From a virus, in the IMG/VR virus record IMGVR_UViG_3300020190_000090, positions 1 through 48,549 of that record: a DNA stretch of 48,549 bases. One strand, given 5' to 3'. A program made the position numbers and the translations under genes. The notes under the pieces are model-generated. The model made no database searches. It worked only from the letters and a program-made list of their open reading frames with translations, and was not told the origin of the DNA. Positions within the stretch are counted from its first letter, which is position 1. Each line of letters opens with the position of its first letter. Below are positions 24,501 to 33,500 of the stretch, piece by piece.

Positions 24501-27500
24501 GCTACGACTACTATTTCTGGTGTTGGAGTTACTGATAAACTTCCAAGTACTCTTTATATCGTAAAGAGCAATGAACTTGGAGTTCAAGTTGCGGCTTCTG
24601 CTTCAGATGCTTTAAAACTTCCACCAAATATTTTAGATATTACAAGTGTTGGAATTGGAACTTCTCACAGGTTTGTTTCCACCAATCAAAATTCTAGAGT
24701 ATTAATTGGAATAGACAACCTAATTCAATCCCCTATTGTTTCAACTGCAATAACAACTACTCTTGCAGAAGAAGTAAGAATCACTGATGAGAGATTAACA
24801 TTCTCTGGAATTACATCATTCTTTGGAGGAGACTTGATTAAGATTGATGATGAAATTATGAGAATAAATTCTGTTGGATTGGGATCAACTAATGTCATCT
24901 TAGTCCAAAGATTCTGGATGGGAACAGGTATTGCATCACATGCTCAAAATTCACTAATAACAAAAGTTAGAGGTGATTATAATATTATTGATAATACTAT
25001 TAATTTTGTAGAAGCTCCTTATGGATTAACTCCAATAGGATCTACATCAAATCCACCAGATAGCAGAGATTTTGTGGGTATAGAGACTCATTCTACTTTC
25101 CATGGAAGATCATTCATAAGATCTGGTTTATCCAATGATGTTAATGATTCATATGCTTTCAATTATGTGTTTGATGATATTTCTAGAGATTTTAATGGAA
25201 TTACAACTTCATTTTCCATCAAATCTGAAGGTTCTAATATATCCGGAATATCTACAAGTAATGCTATTGTATTGATTAATGACATATTCCAAGGTCCAGA
25301 AAGATTTGGTAGTGTTGATATTTTGGGAGATTATTATCTTACAGAATCTGCGGGTGAAACTCAAATTTCATTTACAGGAACTGCATCTTCTGCTTCATAT
25401 GATATTAACACAGCAATTATTCCTCGTGGAGGAATAATTGTATCGGTTGCATCTACTGGAGGATTTGGTTATCAACCATTAGTAGCAGCAGGTGGAACTG
25501 CTGTCATTTCTGGACTCGGAACAATTCAATCAATTAGTATAGGAAACAGTGGTTCTGGATATAGACCTGGAGTTCAAAGTGTAGTTAATGTTGGAGTAGC
25601 AACATCTAGTGTTGGAAATTATTCCATTGAGTTCATTGGAACTGCTTCAATTAGTGGAGGTCATATTGTTAGCGTAGCTATTACAAATCCAGGAGTTGGA
25701 TATACGTCAACAAATCCACCTATTGTTATATTTGATGATCCACTTTCATATTCAAACATTCCATTAATTTATACTTCATCTTCAAGTGGAGTTGGAACAG
25801 AGGCAATAGTTGATATTGTCGTTGGTCAGGGATCTAGTGTAATCTCATTCAATAGTAAAAATTCTGGATATGGATATGGTCAATCAGAAAAACTCACTGT
25901 TGCTATCGGTGGAACCACTGGAATTCCAACAAATACTTCATTGCCATTCGAACAATTTGAAGTTACTATCGATAGAACATTTAGTGATGAATTTTCTGGT
26001 TGGTCTATTGGAGATCTTCAAGTCATTGATCCATTCGATTCACTATTTGATGGAGAAAGAACAACTTTCCCAATTAGAATAAATGGCAATCAAACAACAA
26101 TGAGGTCCAAAAAAGGATCTAATATTGAAGTTAAATCCAATTTATTAATCTTTATTAATGACATATTACAGGTTCCAGATATTTCTTACATATTTGAAGG
26201 TGGAAGTATAATTACTTTTGTCGAACCACCTAAAGTTGGAGATAAATCCAAAGTACTATTCTACAAAGGAACTGGAAATGTAGATACTGTCAATGTTGAT
26301 ATTTTAGAGACTATCAAGGAAGGAGACACTGTTAAGATTAATAGTGATTTTGTTGGATTAAATCAAGATTCTAGATTGGTAACTGATATCATCTCTACTG
26401 ATATTTTAGAGACAAATACTTATTCTGGACCAGGAATTACTGAAGATGAAACTTTATTAAGACCTTTGATCTGGTGTAGACAGACTGAAGATAAGATTAT
26501 AAACGGACAAGAAGTTGGAAAAGATAGAATTCTTTACGAACCATTGATTACTCCTACATCAAACTTAATTGAAAATGTAAGCATCTCATCTACACAAATT
26601 TGGGTAGAGAGTGTAAAAACTTTCTTTGATAGTTATGATGAGTACTTGCATGATGGAACTTCCGAGATTCCACAAAATAAAATTACAATCATTTCTCAAA
26701 ACGATTTAGTTGCCGCATCCGCTACTGCTGTGGTTTCTGCCGCAGGAACAATATCATCAATTATTATTTCTAATGGTGGTATAGGTTACACTTCAACTAA
26801 TCCACCAGAAATAGTAATCGAAAATCCCGTTGGTCTTGGATCAACACAAAGAGCTTCAGTATTATCTGTTGTTTCTTCTGCAGGCACTGTATCTAATATT
26901 GTAGTTTCTTCTCCCGGAACTGGATATACTACATCAAATCCACCAGTAGTATTAATAGAACCACCTGCAGTTACAAAAGAAACAATCGATTCAGTATCTT
27001 ATATTGGTGATTTTGGCACTATTGTTGGATATGGTATATCCACAATTTCTGGTTCCGATAAAAACATATTTGATCTTTATATACCACAAGATTCGTTCTT
27101 GAGAGATACTGATGTTGTAGGAACTGCAATTACAGTAAGTCAGATCCAAGTTGGTGACTTCTTTGTTGTTCAAAATTCAAATGTTGGAGCAGCATCTACA
27201 AACTTCTTCACATATAGAACTAATGGATCAATTATTGGACTTTCTACTCAATATGTCGATGGAATTTATCAAGTAGATACTATCGAAACTCATTACAAAA
27301 ATGTTGTTGGAGTTGGAACAACAGTTATCAAGAGAGTATTTGCAGTAGTAGAACCTACAACTGGAATAAGCACTATTGGAATGGGATCATCAACAATATT
27401 CTTTGATTCCACGTATTATACCTGGGATTATCTCGGAATTACTACTTATTCTGGAGGATCTATTACTACTTCCAACTATATTGGAGAATTTAGTTGGGGA

Positions 27501-27623
27501 AGAATTTATGATCTTTCCAGAAATGAACCGAAAGAATTTAAATCTTATGGTTTTAGTGGAATTAATACTTCTGCAAGTGTAATTCGTTTCAACCCACTTA
27601 AGTATAAAAACTATGTCAACTAA
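15528..27623 (+). CDS. giant baseplate/tail structural protein (gp7 position) with YHYH domain
   Basis: A 4031-residue protein, about a quarter of the window. Residues 1-235 form a conserved opening (QLPEFVKEEFPLVVEFLNQY, then DSTINVQSTSGFPDSYGIIL). Residues about 1235-1325 form a YHYH domain (GWAYDGNPIYGPYGY at 1241-1255, LDENNGRFCVTPEYPNG near 1300). Glycine-rich GGSGY-type repeats occur at about 722-796, 1041-1161, 3331-3404 and 3735-3812. Three HDG-type beta domains lie near 2573-2648, 2688-2775 and 2813-2900. Between genes 6 and 8 this is the T4 gene 7 slot (T4 gp7 about 1030 residues), so a wedge-plus-fibre role is inferred. No stop or frame break was seen. Confidence 0.85.
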   Translation: MTGTRIKISSVIQNQLPEFVKEEFPLVVEFLNQYYLSLESEGLPYNLIQNIDKYVKVDNLTNLTDSTVLTSNVSYFDSTINVQSTSGFPDSYGIILIDSEIITYTSKTNTSFTGCVRGFSGITSLENPLNSDELVFSTSSSEQHTSGSKVNNLSILFLQQFFKKVKSQISPGFEDRDFYSGLNESIFVKQSKDFYSSKGTTESFKILFKALYGENVEVIRPQDFLIQPSDAEYRITKDLVVEKLEGDIEDLVNRTIYQDQNDFLDRASGTVTKVEKIIRDSKEYYTLSLDYGYQRDIDVDGTIFGEFTIHPRSKVITSIVDLDPSISGFTTSSTSIDVDSTAGFPNSGNLIVDLPNNTSLTISYEDKTLTQFLGCSGITQEINSGTEIRSDAYAYGQGESGQIKFLVTGVLSDLKLENSQYQNINYPVKIKTLGEDSKDYKANNWFFNIAVEYDLQSHSLIDSSSAPTYSLVFYDDHSFVIGDRVVIKSSIGTQTDAVVVAYNNTKSISIRGNISFSSSFSYRIQKILSRVNSKNYPELSKFTSNVQNVYIDSDNSLFVTAPSLPTYLDQELDIRDKSKTFSGSFSGEELTIGNHSFYTGDAVYYRSSGQENTLGISDGYYFIKKINDTTIKLSKSRPNISNNKFVTFDGFANNDKIELANFVDEVTLESKKIEPQKIIRKLSNLIVNGDKEVTEPGSTGVLVNGVEILNYKSPDSIFYGPIEKINVISSGDNYDVINPPVLEITDEVGTGVTAYCAVTGSLRKINIIDGGFDYLNDPKIIVSGGGGSEASARVNLISFDHEVYFNSESSSSLVDLSSNTITFPEYHKFRDNELVIYDPEGQTSVGGLSTNSQYFVSVQNGYTIKLHKNLDDSVSGINTISLTSFGIGNHKFQSTNKKKKIGSILIPNGGNGYSNKKRVSKSTGINTASNTIEIFDHGYSDGDILVYSFTENPIVGLATTSTYYVSVVDENKFKLSNVGVGTQEKDFFKKTNQFINFESVGSGLHIFNYEPITVRASGVIGVSTLSDQDFNAVLQPIFRGEIDSVFVQDGGSSYGSEEILNYVRQPNFILRSGSGAQLTPVINNGKIENVIVNYSGSYYNSPPDLVINGPGFGAVLTPILSNGTIASVVIVSSGSGYVEGKTTIDVIPSGSSANLSAQIKSWNVNLVERFIQSNQITEDDGIATVGLHKFGLQYSHLYAPRKFRTSVLGTRFDNGETIYEPDLTLLNGRETDSRSHSPIIGWAYDGNPIYGPYGYTSISGGRVRQMISGYQILPQQNRPNSTIYPLGFFVEDYTFINGGDLDENNGRFCVTPEYPNGTYAYFSTVSELVETSGSFKNYKKPVFPYFIGNTYKSKPIDYNFSTNSNQIDFDINKTGWLRNTSPYNLMNSNSGYAYITNPNDIRNQYSIAKSISSGQITSVGILTGGENYQVGDSIEFSARSLDSIPPKAFVSFVEGKSVTSISATTSIVTNVEFYKFRDDQKYTAISTSPHYFNNLDFVNFNANQEYNNYSQVNIATNVLRLTSGVGSTTSTGSVTYFNVSGNLSDTAIQENDIYRISNELVKVLNVDVVSSRIRVLRNTNEFVGVTSYSAGEVLTEVPRRMSLNFNIINDYNLNSRNRQQYFDPQNTVGLGTTSGVGITSTIVFSNPGVGITQVTIPTRSLYIPNHNLENGDELVYSSNGGSSISISTDGISSFQLSDNSILYATKISNDIIGLSTFRVGLSSIGSYIGLGTTSASLLYFTGVGLGNTHSLETNYPNILVGEISKNIVTVSTASSHGLFLNNSVILDITSGLTTSLNVKYNDYSRRTIINERSFGSSDVDIVKNTISIENHGFTTGQKVIHTSTVPCGGLIDEKIYYVIVVDRNTIQLSNTQYYSTRKERDVVNITSSSTGNILPINPPIKLVKGEGLQIQVSDPSLSFIKNSILYSAFDLNFYTDSDFKNKFDFSQSDFVEVVRSGKVGIDTTATVTLRTTNTTPNILYYKLDPINTNLSLDTKKESIVDKEVIGFGQISILESVYSGQKKVIGISTNTFNFLSENTPEVSSYNSESSDISYITNSNNVYGPINSIKIKNSGRNLKELPSISKIQTGIGTKALLDLESKNIGSILNYQIQDIGFEYPSDLTIRPTAKATEILKIKTQSSFNSIGISSVGKGYSLSPNLIVLDGLTGNIVNDVDLRYTLGSTNVEILKNTKGINNVTPTIIPINNTNGVRISSLDFNSSSKEVIVTLGSSFSNVSDFPFEIGDKVLIENVSVGVGSTGTGYNSENYNYALFTLTNTTPNIGGIGATVAYSLTEYLKNGEIPGTFNNENSSARIIPQKHFPIFNIDLEKNEFYVGEEVYSNESLSEGKVIDWDPSSEYLKISTSDQFTEGQTIIGKSSSSRGMISSLIETKGSYTVSSSSIVKKGWEKETGILDNQFQRIHDNDYYQYFSYSLKSQVPFDTWGDAVGNLNHTAGFKKFSDLIVESSVTTSGITTSQDSGDFTGIADLSRSIDLNCVYDFDLVKENNFSIDGKIKSNEIVFNSRIIQDYIESIGNRVLLIDDVSDQFNSNPRPTQFSIVDTFGLDSRSIKFLTFVRDRRFSEQKQVSLVTLVHDGSNGYINQYGAVDTYGNMGFFDFSIAGDEGNLLFYPTRSLINDYNISCVSFDIRDTISSIGSTDLGSTVFVGSSTTTISSGSSSPITVVGIASTYRSSKVIVQIGATDSSYYEFDEITLIHDGTDIILQEYGQLASGSLVTYSESGIGTYNAYYSGSNINIDLIPNNTTTVSYNINSIRVSIANSSSTSTGVESFNNSVLQSNYVAISSTPSPGITTIATYSSAYSGSYFIVSVEDLTNNQYQVSEVVVAHDDVDPHITEFGIINTNSSIGLIDINFVPSTGSVDLTFTPNPDIDVEVRVYQNSIGLVNDAIPYREIDFTNAFIRTGYGDYEASQSNVRRSFQLTYNQNPIFERYFDGSSSSIVDIDNDVIIIPEHFFVTGEKVAYTIAGAGSTQAIGIATTTISGVGVTDKLPSTLYIVKSNELGVQVAASASDALKLPPNILDITSVGIGTSHRFVSTNQNSRVLIGIDNLIQSPIVSTAITTTLAEEVRITDERLTFSGITSFFGGDLIKIDDEIMRINSVGLGSTNVILVQRFWMGTGIASHAQNSLITKVRGDYNIIDNTINFVEAPYGLTPIGSTSNPPDSRDFVGIETHSTFHGRSFIRSGLSNDVNDSYAFNYVFDDISRDFNGITTSFSIKSEGSNISGISTSNAIVLINDIFQGPERFGSVDILGDYYLTESAGETQISFTGTASSASYDINTAIIPRGGIIVSVASTGGFGYQPLVAAGGTAVISGLGTIQSISIGNSGSGYRPGVQSVVNVGVATSSVGNYSIEFIGTASISGGHIVSVAITNPGVGYTSTNPPIVIFDDPLSYSNIPLIYTSSSSGVGTEAIVDIVVGQGSSVISFNSKNSGYGYGQSEKLTVAIGGTTGIPTNTSLPFEQFEVTIDRTFSDEFSGWSIGDLQVIDPFDSLFDGERTTFPIRINGNQTTMRSKKGSNIEVKSNLLIFINDILQVPDISYIFEGGSIITFVEPPKVGDKSKVLFYKGTGNVDTVNVDILETIKEGDTVKINSDFVGLNQDSRLVTDIISTDILETNTYSGPGITEDETLLRPLIWCRQTEDKIINGQEVGKDRILYEPLITPTSNLIENVSISSTQIWVESVKTFFDSYDEYLHDGTSEIPQNKITIISQNDLVAASATAVVSAAGTISSIIISNGGIGYTSTNPPEIVIENPVGLGSTQRASVLSVVSSAGTVSNIVVSSPGTGYTTSNPPVVLIEPPAVTKETIDSVSYIGDFGTIVGYGISTISGSDKNIFDLYIPQDSFLRDTDVVGTAITVSQIQVGDFFVVQNSNVGAASTNFFTYRTNGSIIGLSTQYVDGIYQVDTIETHYKNVVGVGTTVIKRVFAVVEPTTGISTIGMGSSTIFFDSTYYTWDYLGITTYSGGSITTSNYIGEFSWGRIYDLSRNEPKEFKSYGFSGINTSASVIRFNPLKYKNYVN

Positions 27624-27629
27624 TAAATA
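27623..27629 (+). promoter_or_regulatory. late promoter core ATAAATA
   Basis: TAATAAATAT, 21 bases before the ATG at 27651, sharing one base with the stop codon of the giant gene. Confidence 0.75.
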
Positions 27630-27650
27630 TTCATAAAGGTATAACTATCG

Positions 27651-28928
27651 ATGGCAAGACAAGGAATAAATACTGGTTCTTCCCCAGATGCAGGAGATGG
27701 TGATGCACTATTAACAGGTGCTATTAAAATTAATGCCAACTTTAGTGAAATTTATACGGCCATCGGAGATGGAACTAATCTGTCTCCAGGAATTGTAACA
27801 TCTATTGTTGCCGGTACTAATGTAACAGTATCTGGATCAACAGGACAGGTAACTATAAATGCTTCAGGGGTTGGTGGATCATCATCTCAGTGGGTATCAA
27901 CAGCATCAGGAATTCATACACTTTCAAATGTTGGAGTAGGAACCACAAATCCAACATCTGCTCTTACAGTAAAAGGAAATACTTCTCTTGAAACTTTAAG
28001 TGTTTCTGGTGTTTCTACATTTGCTGGTATTACTACAGTCACTGGGACAACACTATTTGCTAAACAACTTAATGTTTCTGGTGTTGTTACAGCATCATCA
28101 TTCGTTGGTGATGGATCAGGATTAACTAATCTTCCTGGCGGTGGTGGTGGTATTGCTGGTATTAATACATCTGGAACTTCGACTTTTAATCAATTAAACA
28201 CAACACAGTTAAATGTTTCTGGTGTTTCTACATTCCAAAACAGTGTTTATGTTACAGGTCAAAATAGATTGTATTTTGGAAGTTCTGATTTAGGAATTTT
28301 TTATCAAACATCACCTTCGGCATCAAATTATATTGTAGGTTTTAATAATGTTCCATTAACAATTTGGGCAGATAATCTTACTCTTGGTGCTCAAAACGGT
28401 GAAAACTTTGCAACATTTACTACTAATGGTTCTGCTTCTCTTTATTACGATAACTCCAAGAAATTTGAAACTCTTGGAACTGGTGTAACAATCACTGGAA
28501 CTACCTTTACAAATCAGTTAAGTATTTCTGGAAATACAAATTCTGCTGGAATTATCACTGCCACAAGTTTCAGAACCAATACAACTGTTGGTGATGGAAC
28601 AGATATTGGATTTGCTCTCAAATACTATATAACCTCAAGTGGAGCTTCTGCATATAGACTCGCTGGCCCTGGAGTATTGAATAGCACCGATAATCCAACT
28701 CTTTACTTACATAGAGGATTTACTTATATTTTTGAAAATTCTACAGGTGGATCTCATCCATTTGCGATTCGCACAAGCAGTGGAGGATCTGGTTATACTA
28801 CTTCATTCTTGAGTGGATCTCAAACTGGAACGCAAATATTTACAGTTCCTTTTGATGCTCCAAATACTTTAGTTTATCAATGCACTCATCACTCAGGTAT
28901 GGTTGGAACCCTTAATATCGTTACGTAA
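27651..28928 (+). CDS. fibre-like tail protein with C-terminal cupredoxin-like domain
   Basis: A 425-residue protein. The N-terminus (GDALLTGAIKINANFSEIY) is typical of fibre/baseplate attachment segments. The middle has repeated LNVSGVSTF / ASSFVGDGSGLTNLPG fibre motifs. Residues about 320-425 look like a cupredoxin: H369 in GGSHPFAI, then C411, H414 and M417 in YQCTHHSGMVGTL, the C-x2-H-x2-M spacing of amicyanin/pseudoazurin, so a complete type 1 copper ligand set appears present. Host-surface binding by a fibre is known for such proteins; copper binding is inferred. It lies between the gp7-slot gene and gp8 under its own late promoter. Confidence 0.8.
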   Translation: MARQGINTGSSPDAGDGDALLTGAIKINANFSEIYTAIGDGTNLSPGIVTSIVAGTNVTVSGSTGQVTINASGVGGSSSQWVSTASGIHTLSNVGVGTTNPTSALTVKGNTSLETLSVSGVSTFAGITTVTGTTLFAKQLNVSGVVTASSFVGDGSGLTNLPGGGGGIAGINTSGTSTFNQLNTTQLNVSGVSTFQNSVYVTGQNRLYFGSSDLGIFYQTSPSASNYIVGFNNVPLTIWADNLTLGAQNGENFATFTTNGSASLYYDNSKKFETLGTGVTITGTTFTNQLSISGNTNSAGIITATSFRTNTTVGDGTDIGFALKYYITSSGASAYRLAGPGVLNSTDNPTLYLHRGFTYIFENSTGGSHPFAIRTSSGGSGYTTSFLSGSQTGTQIFTVPFDAPNTLVYQCTHHSGMVGTLNIVT

Positions 28929-28945
28929 ATCAATCTAATCTAATC

Positions 28946-28952
28946 ATAAATA
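28946..28952 (+). promoter_or_regulatory. late promoter core ATAAATA (gene 8)
   Basis: CATAAATAGAT, 17 bases before the gp8 ATG, in the 41-base gap after the fibre gene. Confidence 0.75.
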
Positions 28953-28969
28953 GATAAAAAACTCATAAA

Positions 28970-30523
28970 ATGTCCGCAATTATAACTGATCAATTAAGAA
29001 TACTGAATGCTAAGAGTTTTGTTTCTGCAGCAACCTCCTCTTCAAATTCTTATTATGCTTTTGTAGGTCTTCCTAATGCGACTGATTATTCATCTACTTG
29101 GGATGTAACTCCTCCAGCACCAAAGGATAACTTTGATCAGGAGAATGATTATTGGGATACGATGATTGCTCTCAAGAAGATTGGAGAAGATGATGTAAAG
29201 CAAGTTGTCCGTAAAGTCACCTGGCAGTCAGGAACAACTTATGATATGTATCGTCATGATATTAGTAGAACCAATACTTCTAAGCCTTCTGGAGCAACGA
29301 GTTTATATTCCGCAAATTATTATGTTGTAAACAGTGATTATAGAGTTTACATTTGTTTGCGGAATGGAACTTCTCCAGAAAATCCAGAGGGAAGACCATC
29401 TTTAGATGAACCAACATTTGTAGATTTGGAACCCAGATCTGCTGGATCTAGTGGAGATGGATATGTATGGAAGTATCTCTATACAATAAATCCAAGTGAC
29501 ATCATAAAATTTGATTCTGTAAATTATATTCCAGTTCCAAAAGATTGGGAAACTAGTTCTACGAATGCTGCTGTTAGGGATAACGCATCAACAAGTGGAC
29601 AACTGAAAATTGTAACCATAACTAACCGTGGAGTTGGTTTAGGGACAGCAAATAGAACTTATACAAATGTTCCAATTAGAGGTGATGGATCTGGTGCTGA
29701 GTGTACCATTGTCATTAATAATGATTCTAAAGTAGAAACGGTAACAATTTCCAAAGGTGGGTCTGGCTATACTTATGGAACTGTTGACCTGGTAACAGGA
29801 GGTGTTCCAACAGGGTCTACTTCACCTGTTTTTAATGTCATTATACCTCCTCAAGGAGGTCATGGTGCTGACATTTATAGAGAATTGGGTGCATATAACG
29901 TCTTAATTTATTCTAGAATTGAAAATGATTTAGAAAACCCAGATTTTATTGTTGGCAATCAAATAGCAAGAATTGGAATTGTAGAAAATCCACAAGCATA
30001 TGATTCTACGTCAATCTTAAATTTATCAAAGGCAAGTGCTGTAGGAGCATTAAAACTCACTGGAGTTGGATATAGTAGTGCATCTTTCCCAGCAGATAGT
30101 AGAATAACTCAAACAGTCGGAGTTGGATCAACAGCTGTTGGAAGAGTAATATCTTATGACCAAACTACAGGAGTATTGAAATACTGGCAGGATAGATCTT
30201 TGTCTGGATTTAATACTGATGGATCTGCAAATATTAACCCAGTTTACGGATTCAAACTGAACAGATTTAGTTCAACAGTCAGTACAGGGGGAACTACTAC
30301 TATTACTGGAATTAATAATACTTTATCACTGGATACAAACTTTACTGGTATATCTACAGTAATAAATAGTAGGACATACTATTTGGGTCAATCGTTTACA
30401 TCTGGAGTTTCTAATCCTGAAGTTAAGAAGTACTCGGGAAATATCATTTATGTAGATAATAGACCTTCGATCACTAGATCATCAAATCAAAAAGAAGATA
30501 TCAAAGTCATTTTGCAATTCTAA
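28970..30523 (+). CDS. gp8: baseplate wedge protein gp8
   Basis: A 517-residue protein. GDGYVWKYLYTINPSD near residue 163 and YIPVP near 187, with a C-terminal IIYVDNRPSITRSSNQKEDI, align with T4 gp8 (GDGYVWEYLF, IVVP, MIYMENRPPI). T4 gp8 has 334 residues; much of the extra length is a central region with a GGSGYTYG-type repeat (about 245-285). gp8 dimers join gp10 and gp7 in the wedge. It is followed after six bases by the next large structural gene, so the two are probably co-transcribed. Confidence 0.9.
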   Translation: MSAIITDQLRILNAKSFVSAATSSSNSYYAFVGLPNATDYSSTWDVTPPAPKDNFDQENDYWDTMIALKKIGEDDVKQVVRKVTWQSGTTYDMYRHDISRTNTSKPSGATSLYSANYYVVNSDYRVYICLRNGTSPENPEGRPSLDEPTFVDLEPRSAGSSGDGYVWKYLYTINPSDIIKFDSVNYIPVPKDWETSSTNAAVRDNASTSGQLKIVTITNRGVGLGTANRTYTNVPIRGDGSGAECTIVINNDSKVETVTISKGGSGYTYGTVDLVTGGVPTGSTSPVFNVIIPPQGGHGADIYRELGAYNVLIYSRIENDLENPDFIVGNQIARIGIVENPQAYDSTSILNLSKASAVGALKLTGVGYSSASFPADSRITQTVGVGSTAVGRVISYDQTTGVLKYWQDRSLSGFNTDGSANINPVYGFKLNRFSSTVSTGGTTTITGINNTLSLDTNFTGISTVINSRTYYLGQSFTSGVSNPEVKKYSGNIIYVDNRPSITRSSNQKEDIKVILQF

Positions 30524-30529
30524 AGAATT

Positions 30530-33500
30530 ATGCCACAGGAAACTAACCTCAACGTCTCTCCATACTTTGACGATTTTGATTCGGAAAAAAATTATTATAA
30601 GGTTTTATTTAAACCTGGATATCCTGTTCAGGCTAGAGAGTTAAATAATCTCCAATCTATATCACAATACCAAACAGAACAATTTGGAAAGCATATTTTC
30701 AAAGAGGGTTCTGTAGTAATTCCTGGACAGTTAAGGTACGATAATCCACTTTATGCTGTAGAAATCGAATCTCAGTACAGTGGCGTTCCTGTATCATTGT
30801 ATTTTGATAATCTTCTTGGATCAAGAATTAGAGGATCAATTAGTGGAGTGACTGCAGAAGTAGTCTATTTACTTAAGGCAGAAGATTCTGAAAGAGGAAA
30901 TAATACAATTTATGTAAAGTATCTTCAAAGTGGTGGGGAAGATTTTGATACTAAAATTTTTAGCAATGGAGAAACTTTACTTTTAGACACTCCAGTTTCT
31001 TACGGAAACACAACCATTCAAGTTGGTCAGGGATTTTGTAATGTTTTAACAGAAAATGGATTATCTGAGGGAAGTTCCGTTTCTGTTGCAGATGGTGTAT
31101 ATTTCGTTCGTGGTATCTTCGCTAATGTTAGTGCTCAGACTATACTTTTAGATCAATACGGAGTAAATCCATCATATAAAGTTGGATTTGAAGTTTTAGA
31201 ATCTGTAGTAAATTCAGACGAAGATCCAGATTTAGTAGATAATGCTCAGGGATTTTCAAATTATGCAGCACCTGGTGCAGATAGATTCAAATTAGAGTTA
31301 ATTTTAACAAAAAAAGATATTAATGATAATGATGTAGGATCATTCGTAGAGATTCTTAGAGTTCAGAATGGCTCTCCTCAATTCTTTACAAAAAATGCAC
31401 AATATAATCTAATTCGTGATGAACTAGCAAGAAGAACTAGTGATGAGTCCGGAGATTATTTTGTAAAACCATTCACTCTCTTTGTCAGAGACTGTTTGAA
31501 TGATAGAACTCTTTCGGATGGAATGTTCTTTGAGGGACAGAGAACTCCACAAGGAAATGTGGCATCTGAAGATTTGATGGTTTATGAGATTGGTCCAGGA
31601 AAAGCATATGTTAGTGGTTATGATGTAGAAACTATTTCAGCAACTTTGTTAGATGTACCTAAAGCAAGAACTACTGAAACAGTAACTTCAGAATCCGTAT
31701 CTTATAATGCAGGTTCTCTTGCTATTGTCAATAGAGTTTATGGTTCAGTAACTCCAGGTCTTGGGACAGATGCTGTAGTTAGCTTAATGGATTCTAGAAT
31801 AGGATCTACCAGTTATGTTGCTGCAGGAACAACTATTGGTTATGCAAGAGTATATGAGTATCTTCCAGAAACAAATTATGTTGATGACACAAGTAGATTT
31901 GAGTTAAGATTATTCGATATTTCAACATTCACTCAAATTGGTTTAACAACATCACTCACATCCACTTTAACAACACCAGCATATGTTGAGGGTAAAAGAA
32001 GTAATGCTTCGGGATATCTTGTTGAAAGTGTTTCTTCTGGCAATAGAATTCTAAATCTCTATCAAGTTTCCGGTTCTTTTATAGAAAATGAACCGATTGT
32101 CATCAATGGAATTGAAGATACTAGATTGATCAATTTTGTAAGAGACTATTCTATTGGGGATGTAAAATCGGTATATTCTCAAACTGGAATTACTACTTTC
32201 AATGCAGATTTTGCATTGAATAAAAAGTCTTATATTGCTAGACCTGGAACTACTTTTAGTATTACTAATGGAACTTCTGGAATCAGTACGGTATCTGCTG
32301 GATTGGAATATAATTTCACAAGAATATTAAAATCGGGAGATATTATTTCATATTCACTCAATGGAAGTGATCCTGTATATAATAAAGTAACAAATGTTAG
32401 TGCTGCGGGAACTTATTTTGAAGTACAAGCTTTAACATCGGTAAGTGGAATTTGTAACGGTTCTTTAAGAACTTCAGACACTTCTGTTTCGAATATAATC
32501 AAAGTAAGTACAAATATCAATTCAAAAAATAGTTCTTTAGTAACTAGACTGACAAGAAAAAATATTGAGTCAATTAACTTTTCAGAAAATGAAGTAATTC
32601 AAAGAAGAGTATTTACCAGTACTTTCTCTTCAAATACCATTTCAATAACAGTACCACCAGAAGATCAAGACATTTTCTTCGAATCTTTTGATGAAGATAG
32701 GTATGTGATCTCTTATGAAGATGGAACTTATGAAACTCTTCGTAGAGATCAATTTTTACTAAGTGTTACTGGAAAAACGGCAACTTTTTCTGGATTATCA
32801 AAGGCATCTGGTAATGCTGAAATAATTGCTACAGTAAAGAATGTTGGAGCAAGTTCAAAATCTAAAAAATTAAATAAAACTTCTTCTATTATAGTTTCCA
32901 ACTCAAAGTTATCATCATCTGGAATTGGAACTACAACATTAAACGATGGACTCACTTATAGCAATGTTTATGGAACAAGAGTTCAAGACAGAGAAATAAG
33001 TTTGAATGTTCCAGATGTTCTTAGATTCTTGGCAATTTATGAGTCTGATGATAGTAATGATCCAACTCTTCCATATCTTACTTTAAGTGGATTCAGTGGA
33101 CCATCAAACAATAACTCTGATTTTATTGTTGGAGAACAAATTGTAGGAAGTTCTTCGGGTGCAGTTGCATTAGTATTCTCTAAGAAAGATTCTGACAAGA
33201 TAGAATATGTATTCTTAAATACCTTCAAGTTTAGTATTGGCGAAACCGTTTTAGGTAAAGAGTCTAATATTCAAGCTATAGTTTCTGCAAAAACAAATGG
33301 TAGCAAAAATGTTTCTGCAAATTATTACTTAGATGGTGGTCAAAGAGGATCATACTACGACTATGGAAGAATAATTAGAAAAAGAAATGTTTCTGAACCA
33401 AAAGGAAAATTAAAAGTAATATTCCAGAATTATACTATAGATTCGTCAGATACTGGAGAATTTATAACTGCTAATAGTTATGATGTATCAAATTATAAGC

